Origin: Brasenia schreberi
Taxonomy: Eukaryota > Streptophyta > Magnoliopsida > Nymphaeales > Cabombaceae
Direction: 5' to 3'
DNA: 64,000 bases
Assembly: GCA_036023115.1 (NCBI GenBank)
Contig: JAYKKT010000048.1
Span: 9,834,501-9,898,500, forward strand
Position numbers and translations under genes: made by a program. Positions 48,601 through 59,361 of this stretch are shown one piece after another. The notes beneath the pieces were generated by a model that was not told the origin of the DNA, made no database searches, and saw nothing but the letters and a program-made list of their open reading frames with translations. Every line of letters begins with the position of its first letter. Position 1 is the stretch's first letter.

Positions 48601-49957
48601 CCAGCAACTATTGCACCTTCAAAATCCTTTTGGATATGTTTCGTTAGTGACTGGCAATTTGTAGAGAAGCACATAAATTCATCTTTATCGAATTTTAACA
48701 TACAAGACGAGAATGTTAAAAAGCACATGCTCACAGCTTGTAAAATATTGTCTGCTGCATCACCTGGCAAGAATCTCAGTCCAGCAGTGGCCTGTGCATA
48801 GAGGGATGGCATAAAAACAAGAGAAATGAGACAGCTCAAACAATTTCAGCCATAAACGCACTCCAAGCAGCTGAACCACTAAGAAATCGTGGTAATCGTG
48901 GTGGCGCATGAAATACAAGCACCAAATTGAAACGTACCCCGACTCTGACTGGGGTATTCTTTAGCAGTGACTTAGGTATCACAGTTTCAGCTTTCTCCAG
49001 GAGATGCTTGAGAGAATTTGCTGCGTTTTCCGGGTTGTCTGCATATGAGCTGAGGCCTGGTTTTAGCTGCAACGTAGTCAAAACAGTGTTCCACGTTACC
49101 ATGTTTTAAGCAATTCCTGTCCAGTTATTTCATCTATTCTACATTTCTTAGCATCAAAAGAACAAGCTTAAGCGCTATAGCTCATTAACTCAGTAGTATG
49201 AACCAATATGCTAGAGAAAGTGCATATTTTGATGATGTAGAAAAGTCGCCTGGCAGGAAAAGTTGCTTATTAAATTAGAGGAAGCAGCAGCAGCGGTCCT
49301 TTCGTCGTCAATATACTCACGAGATGTGAAACGAACTTCAACAAAGAACATTTCTTTGCGCCAACGGGATAGCGATTCCCTACAACCATCATGCAGCATA
49401 ATGTACGTCTAGATTGTGAGGGCAAATGCGAGGAATTGGTATACAATAAGATTTCAGGTGTTCTTTAACGTGTTTTTCATTGCCAAACAAACACTTGGCA
49501 CCTCACGTTGCATCGCAGCGCGAGATTAGTCATGACGTAGAGTAGATCATACAAGACACTTGGAAACAAAATTCCGAGAAGAAGAAAAAAACAAGGGGAA
49601 GGGGCAAAGAGAGGAAGGGAGAAAGGGACGAGCGCAAACCTGGTCAAAGAGCTCGAGATCGTCGCCGATGGGGATAAGATCTAGGTTTTCGTTGAAGCAA
49701 TAGACGTGCACTCTGCTGCCAGAACTTCCGGCATCGAAGATGACGGCGTAACTCTTGGATCCTCCCCTAGGCGATGGTTGCACTTTCCTAGAAAAAGGGA
49801 TATCGACTTCGACATCCACCAAATCGATACTACTGGGTACGCCGGGCATGAAGAGGATCACCAGGGAGACAAGAAGAACCGGAACGGAGACCACAAGTAT
49901 GACGCCCCTAAATCTATACAATTTGTCCGTCACAGACTCCTGCTTCATCCTCTTCAT
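36630..49957 (-). CDS. APY: Apyrase (GDA1/CD39 NTP/NDP phosphohydrolase), nine exons
   Basis: Exons (descending): 49957-49640, 49066-48938, 48791-48735, 48549-48457, 42514-42312, 42032-41941, 37330-37113, 37009-36820 and 36742-36630. All introns are GT-AG and all phases agree. The joined CDS is 1413 nt, 470 aa, the usual length of plant APY1/APY2-type enzymes. Residues 18-38 form an N-terminal membrane anchor. The apyrase conserved regions are present: DAGSSGSR (75-82), ATAGLR (150-155), [11 protein letters not shown] (189-199) and [10 protein letters not shown] (220-229). The C-terminus ([11 protein letters not shown]) fits the family. It hydrolyses NTPs and NDPs in the Golgi or apoplast. 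The start is the first ATG after an in-frame stop at about 50114. Introns 4 (about 5.9 kb) and 6 (about 4.6 kb) are swollen by LINEs, yet no coding lesion is visible. Confidence 0.95.
37783..41143 (-). mobile_element. Full-length RTE-type LINE with 18-bp TSD, in apyrase intron 6
   Basis: A 3361-bp element in sense with the host gene, bounded by GTTAATATTATACAATAG at 37765-37782 and 41144-41161. It has a 5' UTR of about 360 bp (41143 to about 40780) and an endonuclease part (GIIIN-like and QETKW-region remnants at 40384-40739). RT fragments follow (39320-39532 with KSVGPNNIP, 38793-38984 with IFIDL), and the tail is TAACAACAACTAAG. Many stops make it inactive. A 138-bp mini-element is nested in it at 38611-38748. 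Confidence 0.92.
38611..38748 (+). mobile_element. 138-bp LINE mini-element (5' UTR joined to 3' end), nested
   Basis: The left half (CCAACGTAAAACTTTATCAG, then CTACCATGGATTCTACAAA) matches LINE 5' UTR sequence. The right half (GGAAACAAAGAGTCCATGTAG, then CTAGTATGGGAAAAGGCTTAG and TTG repeats) is the LINE 3' end. They join at an ATGA present in both parental parts. CCATCAATGAC flanks it at 38600-38610 and 38749-38759, so it inserted as a unit into the older LINE, in the opposite orientation. Confidence 0.8.
41137..41282. repeat. Tandem duplication of about 72 bp at the LINE 5' edge
   Basis: GGCAGAGTTAATATTATACA occurs at about 41139 and 41209, each followed by a related TGATACGGT(T/C)TGA(T/C)ACACA block. 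The unit includes the last bases of the LINE and its target-site duplication, so it arose after the insertion. Confidence 0.8.
41555..41868 (+). mobile_element. Probable solo LTR in apyrase intron 6
   Basis: A 314-bp block begins TGTATG and ends ACCCA, with the 5-bp direct repeat TACTC on both sides (41550-41554 and 41869-41873). It has a GC-rich first half, a CTATAAATACC TATA-type box near 41757, and an AATAAAAG signal near 41780, the expected LTR order of promoter then poly(A). No internal retrotransposon sequence adjoins it. The orientation is inferred from these signals. Confidence 0.6.
43478..46409 (+). mobile_element. RTE-type LINE, antisense in apyrase intron 4
   Basis: It starts in the 5' UTR, then has an endonuclease N-terminus (43635-43943: [23 protein letters not shown]), a linker, an RT start (44850-45080: [15 protein letters not shown]) and an RT core (45403-45852: [32 protein letters not shown]). 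The C-terminal region reaches HVADP at about 46409. The stretch around the catalytic DDI is deleted ([17 protein letters not shown] then GIVEES). The usual GGCTTAG terminus is replaced by a few TTG units. Confidence 0.88.
46502..47952 (-). mobile_element. Young 5'-truncated RTE-type LINE with 10-bp TSD, intron 4
   Basis: The insert is flanked by CTCATCTCCA at 46492-46501 and 47953-47962. It keeps a 378-codon uninterrupted frame (46538-47674). The frame covers RT from the [18 protein letters not shown] block through the catalytic LFADDIVLV, then [23 protein letters not shown] and [12 protein letters not shown], to the C-terminus. This is the best-preserved LINE sequence of the window. An in-frame stop lies just upstream near 47690, and the 5' half is missing, so the copy is not autonomous. 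Confidence 0.92.
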
Positions 49958-50039
49958 CTTCTCTTGCTGGCCGTTGTTGTTACTGCCGCCAATCTGGCCT
50001 TCGAGTTCCGCAGAGGAAGGGGATCGGTACCGGATCTGC

Positions 50040-50310
50040 CCTGGTAGAGGCTCCAGCTTGGGCAGATCCGTGCTGTAGTCGTTGCTCTCGCAGACAACGA
50101 GATAGAACCTATCAATCGATTAACAGATCTGGCGTGACACAGCAGTAACAACCACGAGATCGATCCGTCGATGGCGAGAGCGGAATCGACGCGACGAGAA
50201 AATTATTATAACTGGTAAACGAACGTGATTTCGCCTCCCCTCTGCACTGTAGCGCCAAAACCCCACCAAGGGTTTTTCCGTACCACACGCCAATGAATAT
50301 ATACATGATT
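50040..50310 (-). promoter_or_regulatory. Apyrase leader and possible TATA box
   Basis: On the - strand a TATATATTC motif lies at about 50292-50301, some 340 bp upstream of the apyrase ATG. The leader is open in the apyrase frame from an in-frame stop near 50114 but has no ATG. The TATA call is by eye only. Confidence 0.3.
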
Positions 50311-50319
50311 CACTTTTAT

Positions 50320-52105
50320 GCCACTACGCTTACAAGCTCAACGACGTGAGTATCGGCTGGCGAGTCTCAAGCTAGACTTGGTGACGCAAACTTTGGAGCT
50401 TTTTTGTTTTGTTACTCCAACGGGGAGTCCTCAGCCAGATGCGCGCAACTAATGTATATATTCATCGGCGTGTGGGGCGGAAACCCCAAGGAGCAGCCTT
50501 GAAGGCTCCTTGCCAGGTCAGCTATTGCTCTTTGTGCTAGCAAGAATGGAGCTTTTGGTACATCTGGACCAAATCATACGAGCTCCTTTGGGGAGTGTGA
50601 ATGCTCTATTTACTTACCAACGGAAGGCTTTGCAACATCACCTACTAGTTTTAACTTCCAACGTTTGGTTTCATGGTCATACTCATACATATACAAAAAT
50701 ACAACGATTTATGTTCACATTGATTTTCATGTCATCACAAAAGCATGTGCTTGTGTTCGCGGGTAGAAATATAATGGAACCAATGAGAGGCTGTTTGTGC
50801 TTGAAACAGCCTAAAGAAACTCTTCATCATTTGCTTCAGTTGTCGATTTCATATAAGCATTTGGAAATTAAAATGTGATGCAACGTTTTGGTTAATTACT
50901 CTAATATAGGAACCTTGTTTATGTGTTCAGATTTGTCAAATTTAGTTGGATATTTTACTCAATAGGGTTCGATTACTTCACAATCGGAATCACGTTTGAT
51001 GTATTATTGTTAAGTTAGTTTTATTCACCATTTTTTCCGTCATTAATTAAAAAAAGGATCTTTACTATAATGGCATCGGATTTGCTGACATGATACTTAT
51101 ATAGAGACATCGATGTGGTATATAAGGCATGCCATCTATGACATCAACTTATGTTAGATATAAACCTACTATGTTCACGTGGCTCCGGTGCTATGTCGAC
51201 ATTTGCATGTTGATAGTATTCAAGCTAAAAGTGGTGTCATTATGGCATATGTCTCTTTTTTTATTATCAAAGAAAACCTAACCTCTCGATTTTGTTGCGT
51301 GAGAAGCTTAGATCTTAAAGTGTCAAAACCGAAAACTATAAGGTACTTCTATAAAAATCTCTCTAATTTTTTAAGTGTTTGTGTATCTTTTATGATTTTG
51401 TGGATTGCTATATCATAGCATGACATTGTACATATTAAGTGTATTCCCACGACTATTTTCATTCTAAGTGATGCAAAGCTACCATCATCTTGATTCCCTT
51501 GACACGATTCTACACTAGGATCGTTAGACATCAATTCTCCTTCATAACTACCTATGGTTTCAATAAAATCCGCTTTGATATCCTATGGTTTTGTGGCCTT
51601 CAATTTGCTATCATGTGGTTGTGGAAATCCTTCGCATAAAATCCAACAACCTGGAGTTGTGAGCCTGTCTCATGTGGATAATGGATGCTCCTTATGAGGT
51701 GCATACCTCTGGCATGATACTAATGTGGCATATAACGTGGTCATGTCATGCACATGATGTCGTGCACTAATGTGGCATATGATGTTTGATTTTATTAAAA
51801 ATAGGGAGAACTTCAAATAACTTTCCTGATGCTTGTATGGTTATCAATGTGGTTCCTTTGGTTTAAAACATGAACTATGATACCGTGTTATTTCTGTCCT
51901 CTATCAAGTTAATGTAAACTCGATAACAACATCACCCGAAGATGGCGTGGAAGGAGGTTTTACGTGACTAAAGTGGTGTAGTTGTTGACTCAAGGACCAT
52001 AACATTATTAATATTAAATTAAAATTTAATATAAATTTAGTACTATTAAATTAAATAACCGATGTAACCTTGGTATCAACATAAATGCCTTACTCTCTTA
52101 TAAGT
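50320..52105. other. Intergenic, no gene seen
   Basis: Mixed AT-rich DNA. Open frames at 50510-50878 and 51179-51418 have no recognised motif. The part around 51560-52010 looks like diverged repeat DNA, but no ends were found. Confidence 0.35.
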
Positions 52106-52109
52106 GACA

Positions 52110-52870
52110 TTATTTTCTCACATTGCCCCTTCTTTAAATTTTCATATTGAAAGATTACATTGTGGATTGAGACACTTGTTTGCATTTACAAGGTCACCTC
52201 TATAAAGAATGCAATTGTTACAATATACATATATTTCAATGTTGTTCATACATGAATCAACTAACAACTTATTTGCATCATACCAAGATTCAAGTATCAA
52301 ATTGTTGTTGGAGCAATATCCTCAAACATCTTCAAGAGGTCACTGATGCACTTGTTTGACAACTTATAAATGCATGACAAAATACATTAGTGACTATTTT
52401 TTATATCCTTTTGCCATTGTGGTTTGCTTGTATTTTCCACCTATCTCCTCTAAATTTCTCACAAACTCGCTATTGGCATCTTGAACCTCTGGTATTGAGG
52501 GAATGTAAGCTTCTTATATCATGTTTATCATATCACCTATGTCACTTTTAAATACAATTGTTCATCATGGTAGCTCACCATGAAAGCTCCATATTATATA
52601 GTGCATTGTAAACTCATCTTGGATAAGATGCACCTTCACCACTTTTTTGTCAAGAAGGTTTCTAGTATCACACTTTCGATATGAACAATAGATCTTTCCA
52701 TTCTTCCTATCCGATATAACCACATGCTCTACAAATGAAAGAAGACATGTTTTATATTCATGATCTTGCATAAGTTTATTGAGAGTCCTAGGCCTATACA
52801 TCCAACTTTTATCAGCTATGTAATCCCCCTCTATATTTCCTCTAAGAAGGTCATGCATAAAAGGTAGATG
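52110..52870 (-). pseudogene. CACTA/En-Spm (TNP2-type) transposase relic
   Basis: From 52810 downward an open stretch reads DKSWMYRPR, then IYCSYRKCDTRNL, VKVHLIQDEF and IIWSFHGE. This is the transposase-associated zinc-binding domain found at the N-terminus of CACTA TNP2 proteins. Further down, in broken frames, CNNCILYRGD followed by ANKCLNPQC (about 52155-52235) matches the conserved CPNDCILYRGE / CPVCG region. Stops interrupt the middle and the catalytic core is absent. Confidence 0.8.
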
Positions 52871-52914
52871 AAAATTATTCTTTGTCATAAATAGGTGAAA
52901 ATAATTCATGAAAA

Positions 52915-55430
52915 TAATTTCTTATTTACAATAGAAATTTTGTTAACCTAACATTTGGAAATTATGACATGCTCTTAACCTTATTGTAAAAAAGTATAAT
53001 CCTTTAGAGATGATATGTTCAAATATAAAAAAGTATAATCCTTTAGATACATTCTCCTTAAATGATGTGCTTTAATAGAATTGTCAAACTATTGATCAAT
53101 TTTAGAAGAAGTTACATATTAAGGAGGATACCCTCATATATTGTCGATCAGGTAGGAGAGAATGCAAAATCATCTATAATGGAGAATGTTTAGAAGAAGT
53201 TAGGGAGATACATATTTATTAAGATATTAGATGGGCACCTAGTCCTTAGTACACCATCTTCCAAGAATCACCAATTTTTCATCATGAAGGAAACCATCTA
53301 ACCAATCTATATACGGGACTTATCAGCTTGAGAGCATACATATAGGAATATCTCATGCAGAGGAAGGCACAGGTGTATACGTGATCGCACACTGCTCTCT
53401 AGGGGTGAGTCATTCCCCTTTAGAGAGTTGTAATCTCTCAACCGTTGAAAACATTTCAAGACAACTTAACTTTGAATAGACACATGAGATGGTGATACCA
53501 TTGTTTATGAGTCTCTTTGTAAATGCTTAAGTAAATATTTGTTAATTAAAATTGTGGGTATAAAGTCATTGGTGCATTTTCAAGATAAGGAGAGAAGTGG
53601 TGGGTGAAACTCGAAGAGAGTGCTTGAAGGCTGTGGCACGTAGGCATGACACATATACATGGTTTTTGTAGATGATGGCGGTATTGAAGTTGTTATTCAA
53701 TGTATTCATGCATGAAAGATGAGACCTACTCTAGTTAATATTGAATGTCCATATTAGATATGTTATCGCTACTAGATAAAACTTAGCGTTGGTACTCCTC
53801 TTTACAATATAGTCGAGGATATTTTTGTCGCTAGTGTCCATTGTGAGGGATTTATGGTACATGTGCTATCATCATACTATACTATATTTTCTCTTGTTAA
53901 TCATAATATCTATATATTTTATTATGTTATTTAGGTAGTTCATAAATTGAAGTAGGTATTAATTCTCTCTTTTGTTTATGTTTTTTGTAGATGCACATGG
54001 TTGATGGCTCTTCGATGTCTCATATCTTTCGAATATGACAACATTACCAAGATGAAAGTATTAGGAGTTGACCAACTTCATTTTAAGAATATATTGACTT
54101 GTATATATAAATGAGAGGACTAGGAGATGATATTGTACATGATATTGAGGACGATGACTAAATGTTATTGTCTATTTATATATGTAATTGCATGATTTCT
54201 ATATTTGAATTTCAATCATGTATTTTATTAATTGAAAGTATGACATTTCATTACAATCATGTATGTAGCCTTTAGTAGAAAAGAAACCAAATTTTATTTA
54301 TTATATATCTTCATTTATATATATAACATTTAAAATTACTAAATGACATCTCACATACAATCCAAACAAAAAATTTCATGCATCATCACAATGGTCATCA
54401 TCAAGTGTCAACCATTGGATTCATTTTTAGCATTGCTCATATGTCTTTATCAACCATTAGATTCATGTATGTCTATTACACAATAAACATTTGTTGTATG
54501 CTTAAAGCATACATAGTTCATCATGTATCATTCACACTAATAAAAATGGTTCACAACAAACAAAATGCAACTTATTATATTTCAATTAAGTGGTTTGGGA
54601 GATGATGCCTCATACGGTCCTTAGTAGAAGAAAATTTATTAATTATCCACTTTTCTATGATTTTCTAGCTAATTTAGGGCTCTTCCTTAAAGGTTTACAA
54701 CAAGGTCTTCTGTATTGTCAATGTAATACATAATCATAATTTTTGATTCCTCAAATGACTTCTTCAATTCTATAAAGTACAACTCTATCAAAGAATGTAA
54801 CTATTTCCAAATTTTATTAAATATGTGAATTGAGCTATCAATGAATCCTTTCAACCTTGTGTTTTTTTTATACTTTCCATCATAGCAAATATGAATATAC
54901 AACTATTTTACATTTAAAGAATAATATATGATATAAATATATTGAAACCAAATTCACATACCTTAATTATATGAGTATCATAATGAATCACCTATCTATC
55001 CATCCTGAAACAATTCTCTTCTTATATAGTCCAATCACTGCTCTTTAATGTAAGAGAGTAGAATGAAAAATTTTCTCTACTTTAATTTTATTCCCTCCAC
55101 TCTATCATTCTAATTGCTCTCATTTAATGAGTGAACGACCTTCCTTTAACTTACAACAAATGCATTCACTATCTCTTTATTTCTTATCAACTTTAAAATA
55201 AATACTTAAATATTATTGATTATATGTTGTCTATACAAAAGTGTATTACATATGTAAAAAATATTTGAATAATATTCATCAAAACTATATCACGATCACT
55301 GCAAATAACACAGAAATTTGTTTGGAATGTATAACTTTTTATCCACCTCAACACCCAAACACAAAATCCATTTTATACCTATAAAATAAAAGAAAAATAT
55401 ATATTCGTTAAAGATAGCAATATATGGTAA
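52915..55430. other. AT-rich repeat-like DNA, no gene recognised
   Basis: No domain was recognised on either strand. The only longish open frames (for example 54378-54605) are low complexity. It may be internal or flanking sequence of the CACTA element. Confidence 0.35.
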
Positions 55431-55439
55431 ATATTACTA

Positions 55440-55930
55440 AACAAAGGTAAAACACTTAAAAGTTTGTCTTATATGTATTATCAAATTCTAATACCCATAG
55501 AAATGCATGAAGTATGTGCATAGAACGAGGATGTGCAAATAGAATATCATTGAGAGTATCTATATTAGATATTTTACAATGTTGTATATGATAATGGTAA
55601 ATGTCTAGATCGTGTAGTAGTTGTTGTAAAATACTTCGGAAACTCATATCTTCCTTCTTGATTTTCATTTTTGCATTTTAAATATGCCTTGTCATACTCA
55701 AATTTTTATCATCTACTTGCTTCAAATGCTTCAAAATGTGCTTTAGTTTGAAATAGCTTTGTGTGATATCCTTTGTTATATTGTACTAAGATCTACTTTA
55801 ATCTTCTTGCAAAAGTATGTCCTTTAAGATACAAACTTAGAGGGTGGTTATATGTATCATTCACTATATTTAACTTCCAATAACCATATTCTCTCAATAA
55901 AAATGAACAACCTACCCTCTTAGTGCTCAT
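55440..55930 (-). pseudogene. MULE/FAR1-type transposase relic
   Basis: Broken frames on the - strand read TKRVGCSFLLREYGYW, then YNHPLSLYLKGHTFARRL (about 55820-55920). Lower down comes FAHPRSMHILHAF followed by LEFDNTYKTN (about 55456-55540). These are the FAR1-like zinc-finger end (HNHPL...GH), the ALFWAHP-like block, and the MxxTYKTN start of the MULE catalytic core. The catalytic core after TYKTN is missing. Confidence 0.78.
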
Positions 55931-56399
55931 CCACCTAATATTTTTAACATCAATATTTGTATTTGACCTATATTTGTCACTCCTTTAACACCCAAGTCAT
56001 ACATTGCTTATTACGCATTTGCTTTTCGAATGAGTAATAATCGTAACAATGATATGCTTCATCCCAACTAGTCTTATATACTTAATAAATTCATTACGAC
56101 TCCTAAACACATCATTCATCCAAACACGAGTGAATAGACTATTACCCTCACAATGACAAATTGATCTTTTACCTCATTTGCAAATCAATCAGTGAATATA
56201 TCATATGATTATTATAATAACTTTTACTCTCCTTAATATCGAATGATAAGTACTTTGATCAGTCATCGTCTTCTCTGAATCGCTTCAATCGTAAGTATTT
56301 TCGTTCGATTTGTTTATTATTTTGTAATATATACATGGATATGAAATATATACATGAATATCATGGTAGAATCATAATATACCAAATAATTAAAGGAGA

Positions 56400-56642
56400 C
56401 ATGAAACATAGAGGTCTCTTACTTAAGGAGAGGCGCACCTGGTCCATTCTCTCCTTTAAGAGGAGACGTAGTATAGCCATGTCTCCAACTTAAGAGGAGA
56501 TGCAACCCAATCACGTCTCTTTTAAGTTGGAGATGTGGTTCCATAGTGTCTCCTCCTTGAGAGATACGTGACTCAAGGGCATCTCTTCATGAAAAGAGAC
56601 GTACTTGTAATGCGTTTCAACACGAAATTATGACTACTAGTG
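56400..56642 (-). mobile_element. CACTA-type terminus with subterminal hairpins
   Basis: Reading the - strand from 56642, the sequence begins CACTAGTAGTCATAATTTCG, a CACTA-type terminal repeat. It then has a dense set of short motifs of the form AGAGACGT / ACGTCTC in both orientations. One pair, TCTCCAACTTAAGAGGAGA (56482-56500) and TCTCTTTTAAGTTGGAGA (about 56516-56533), can form a hairpin. No matching left terminus was found, so the link to the TNP2 relic at 52.1-52.9 kb is inference. Confidence 0.5.
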
Positions 56643-57258
56643 AGATTTTACCCAAACACGTGAATAATCTTCAAAAATTAAAAAAATCCAAAGAAATCAA
56701 GTAAAACAATGAAAATAAAATGATATCATTAAAAATCAACCTTTCAAATTCAAGGAAAATCTAAAAATCGATAAGATTGATCGTCTATTCGATTTTCTTT
56801 TTTTTTTTGGTTTGATTCTAACTAGGCTCATAAGTAACTAATAGTTGGTTGTAAATAAGGCTATATGACCTCTCAACGAATGAAAATAGGTCATCAAAAT
56901 GAGAGGAAAAATTACGACAAATTGTTATAAAGAGGAGAAAACTTGTGTAGGTATTTTGAGTACGAAAATTAGAATGAGTAGAGTAAAAAAAGATAAAGAA
57001 ATATGCACATAGTAATGCCCAAAACAGTGGGTAAGATAATGTCCGGAAGATTCTCTTTAAAAATACAACGGAGGGAGATTGGGACCGTTTACCGGCTCGC
57101 GCCATTGGGTTGCTGGTCACACGTCTCATTCATGTTTGTTGGAGCATTCGAGGGTTCCATGTGATCGATATCTAACTGGACAAAGCTCGCTGCAAGCGAA
57201 AGAATCCTGGAGTGTCCTCTGTCCCTCTATCCGTTGCCCGCACCACATCCAGTAAGCG

Positions 57259-57924
57259 ATGCTCAACGATAGGGATGAAGTTTTCCCCGAGTACAATCCC
57301 GCACCTTATGGCGGGGGATACGACCAGGCTCTAACTTATGGTCAGCCACTTTCCCCTTCTCACCAAACCTGTTATTCTCCCGAGTCGACGACCCCCGGAA
57401 ACTTTTCGGGTGGTGGCTCGCGTTACCCACAAGAACAATGGGGAACTGCTAATGCAAGCCCCATAAAGGGCGACGGCGACTATCATTCCGAATCTCCGTT
57501 TCCCGGATATTTTAATGGTCTCCCTCCTTGCCTTCATGGTTCCGGTTACAGCGGACACGGCGACGAGTGGATATGCGGATGGATTTGGCCAAACTATCAA
57601 GCAGAAAGTGGTTTATATCCAAGATCGTGTGGAATTGAAAACCAAGAAGCTGGCGTTAGTGATCACGTAGATGTCCAGCCAATCAGTTATCTTGATCCCT
57701 TCGCCGGCTGGTTTTCTTCATTTCAAGAGGAAAATCCCTGCCACAGCTACTTCTGTGACAAAGATTACACTAGAGGTCAACAAGATCCCCCCGAACAAGA
57801 ATATAGGAGCGACTGGACGAGCGCTGTGGAATACATATTCGGCGCACAAGACCAGCTTGGACAGACATACGGCGGAACTGCGGCGACTACGACCACAACT
57901 GCGACTAGCCCCGGCGACCATTAA
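57259..57924 (+). CDS. PLDRP1-like intrinsically disordered protein, short form
   Basis: A 221-aa single-exon frame. Residues 9-40 (FPEYNPAPYGGGYD, TYGQPLSPS, TCY) match the conserved N-terminus I recall in plant PLDRP1-like proteins (Arabidopsis At5g39570 and relatives: FDPTPYxGGYD, YGRPxPPS, TCYP). The rest is rich in G, S, P, Y, D and E, ends in a Thr run (TATTTTTATSPGDH), and has no membrane segment. Two tryptophan-rich patches (DEWICGWIWPNY, DPFAGWF) stand out. The lysine/arginine-rich YGR-type repeats of the longer members are absent. The ATG at 57259 is the first in frame with the conserved motif. The molecular role is not established by the sequence. Confidence 0.72.
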   Translation: MLNDRDEVFPEYNPAPYGGGYDQALTYGQPLSPSHQTCYSPESTTPGNFSGGGSRYPQEQWGTANASPIKGDGDYHSESPFPGYFNGLPPCLHGSGYSGHGDEWICGWIWPNYQAESGLYPRSCGIENQEAGVSDHVDVQPISYLDPFAGWFSSFQEENPCHSYFCDKDYTRGQQDPPEQEYRSDWTSAVEYIFGAQDQLGQTYGGTAATTTTTATSPGDH

Positions 57925-59361
57925 AACTTCCCAATATTGCCCCTTACAAATAATACTGGCTGTTTGTTTGTTTTCTTCTCTTGATGCGTAATAGTGCTTC
58001 TGCCTCGTTCCCACCTCACCTTCGGGAATACCTTATATTGTTAAATTCAGAGAACAGAAAAACCTTGCTAAAGTTTCTGCTATCAGTGAGTTGTAGCATC
58101 TTTGTTTAAGTTGCCTGTAAGCTCCCTTTCCTTGCTCGGTGCACGTGTTCCTTTTTTGTCGATGCAGGTAAATTGGCCTTAAAGACGAAATCTTTGACGC
58201 TTTAGCCACTTGAGACTTTCAACACTAACATTCCAATGACAAGAAGCTATCTGGTGATATGGGTTCACAAGATCCCCGTCTGGTGATGTCTGTCTTCTAT
58301 GATCATAAGGGTGAACGACTCTGCTCTTGATTGGATAAACAGTTGGATGTTTTTCTATTTTGTGGGGTAACGAGGAAGCTAGGAGCAGAGTTGGAAAGTT
58401 GTTCTGCTTTGTTGCTCGGTTCCCTGATGTTTCGTTCTCTTCTTTTTTGGGGCAGGTCTTTTCCTTTCTTCTCAGCTTATTGCATATAACATTTCACTTT
58501 GTTGCGGTTCCCCGGTTGTTGCTGTATTTGTTCTTAAACTTGCGGTTGGCTACTTGGGGTTATGGAGCAGCATCTAAAGTTAGCAATAGCTATTGGTGTC
58601 CCAACCACGAAATTCTAACTTGCAGCATGCTTGTGATGTTAAAAGCTGGTAGCACAAAACCAAACCCTTTCCAGGTTTACGTTGCAAAACACATAAATAT
58701 CTGGATTCGTCTAATCCTTATAACATATTTGATATATCAGCTTTGTTCATGTTAGATGGAAATCCTTATAGCGGATCTACATGTAGTGGTGGAGGGTAAT
58801 TATATGGTTGAGATCCATACTTCATCCCCTAACACTAGTCACCCCAACACTATTTTCTAGAGCCGCCACTGCGGATGATGTATTTAGTGTCAAATGTCAC
58901 CAGCACTCTACTTTGAGTGCTTCAGTTCGTTCTTTCCAAGTATTGGCCGTCTCCCCAATCCAAGATTTTGATTCACGGGAATGTACACGGATCCAAATTA
59001 ACCTTAGAAACATGGTATTTTTTTTATATCTAAGATGCTGTTATAGGTGTGTGAAGAGTGAGGGAGCCACATGGCATCTACTTTGAGTGCTTCAGTTCGT
59101 TCTTTCCAAGTATTGGCCGTCTCAGTTTTCTTTCGGCAAAGAAAGTGGTTGAAGAACCAAGACCAGTTTGCAACTTGCAGGGTCTCGCTCATTTTAATAT
59201 GTGAGGTTATTAAGGACAACCATTTCATGCATGGATGTTGTACCATGCACATGATTCGAATAGCATGCCTATTACTTACTATTAAGAGAAATAATGAGGA
59301 TTTTCCCAACGGTTCTCCCTAGAGAATCCTGGTGACAGTTCACTCATATCTAAGAGCCGGT
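57925..59361. other. 3' flank of the PLDRP1-like gene, then intergenic
   Basis: The first few hundred bases are probably 3' UTR; GTAAGCTCC at 58118 and TTTTTGTCGATGCAG near 58155-58169 could be an intron. A 131-codon open frame (58360-58755) has no recognised domain. A 47-bp direct repeat occurs at 58907-58953 and 59077-59123. Confidence 0.4.
58907..59123. repeat. Pair of 47-bp direct repeats
   Basis: TCTACTTTGAGTGCTTCAGT through GGCCGTCTC is identical at 58907-58953 and 59077-59123, 170 bp apart. The first copy is followed by a unique 123-bp spacer. Confidence 0.9.

Noticed and set aside
50510..50878. 122-codon frame on +
   Set aside because: No recognised motif and no gene context. I could not separate it from chance.
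56400..56642. CRISPR-like array of short repeats
   Set aside because: Motifs are irregularly spaced, alternate in orientation, and sit next to a CACTA terminus in a plant genome.
58360..58755. 131-codon frame downstream of the PLDRP1-like gene
   Set aside because: Hydrophobic low-complexity composition, no family motif, located in probable 3' flank.
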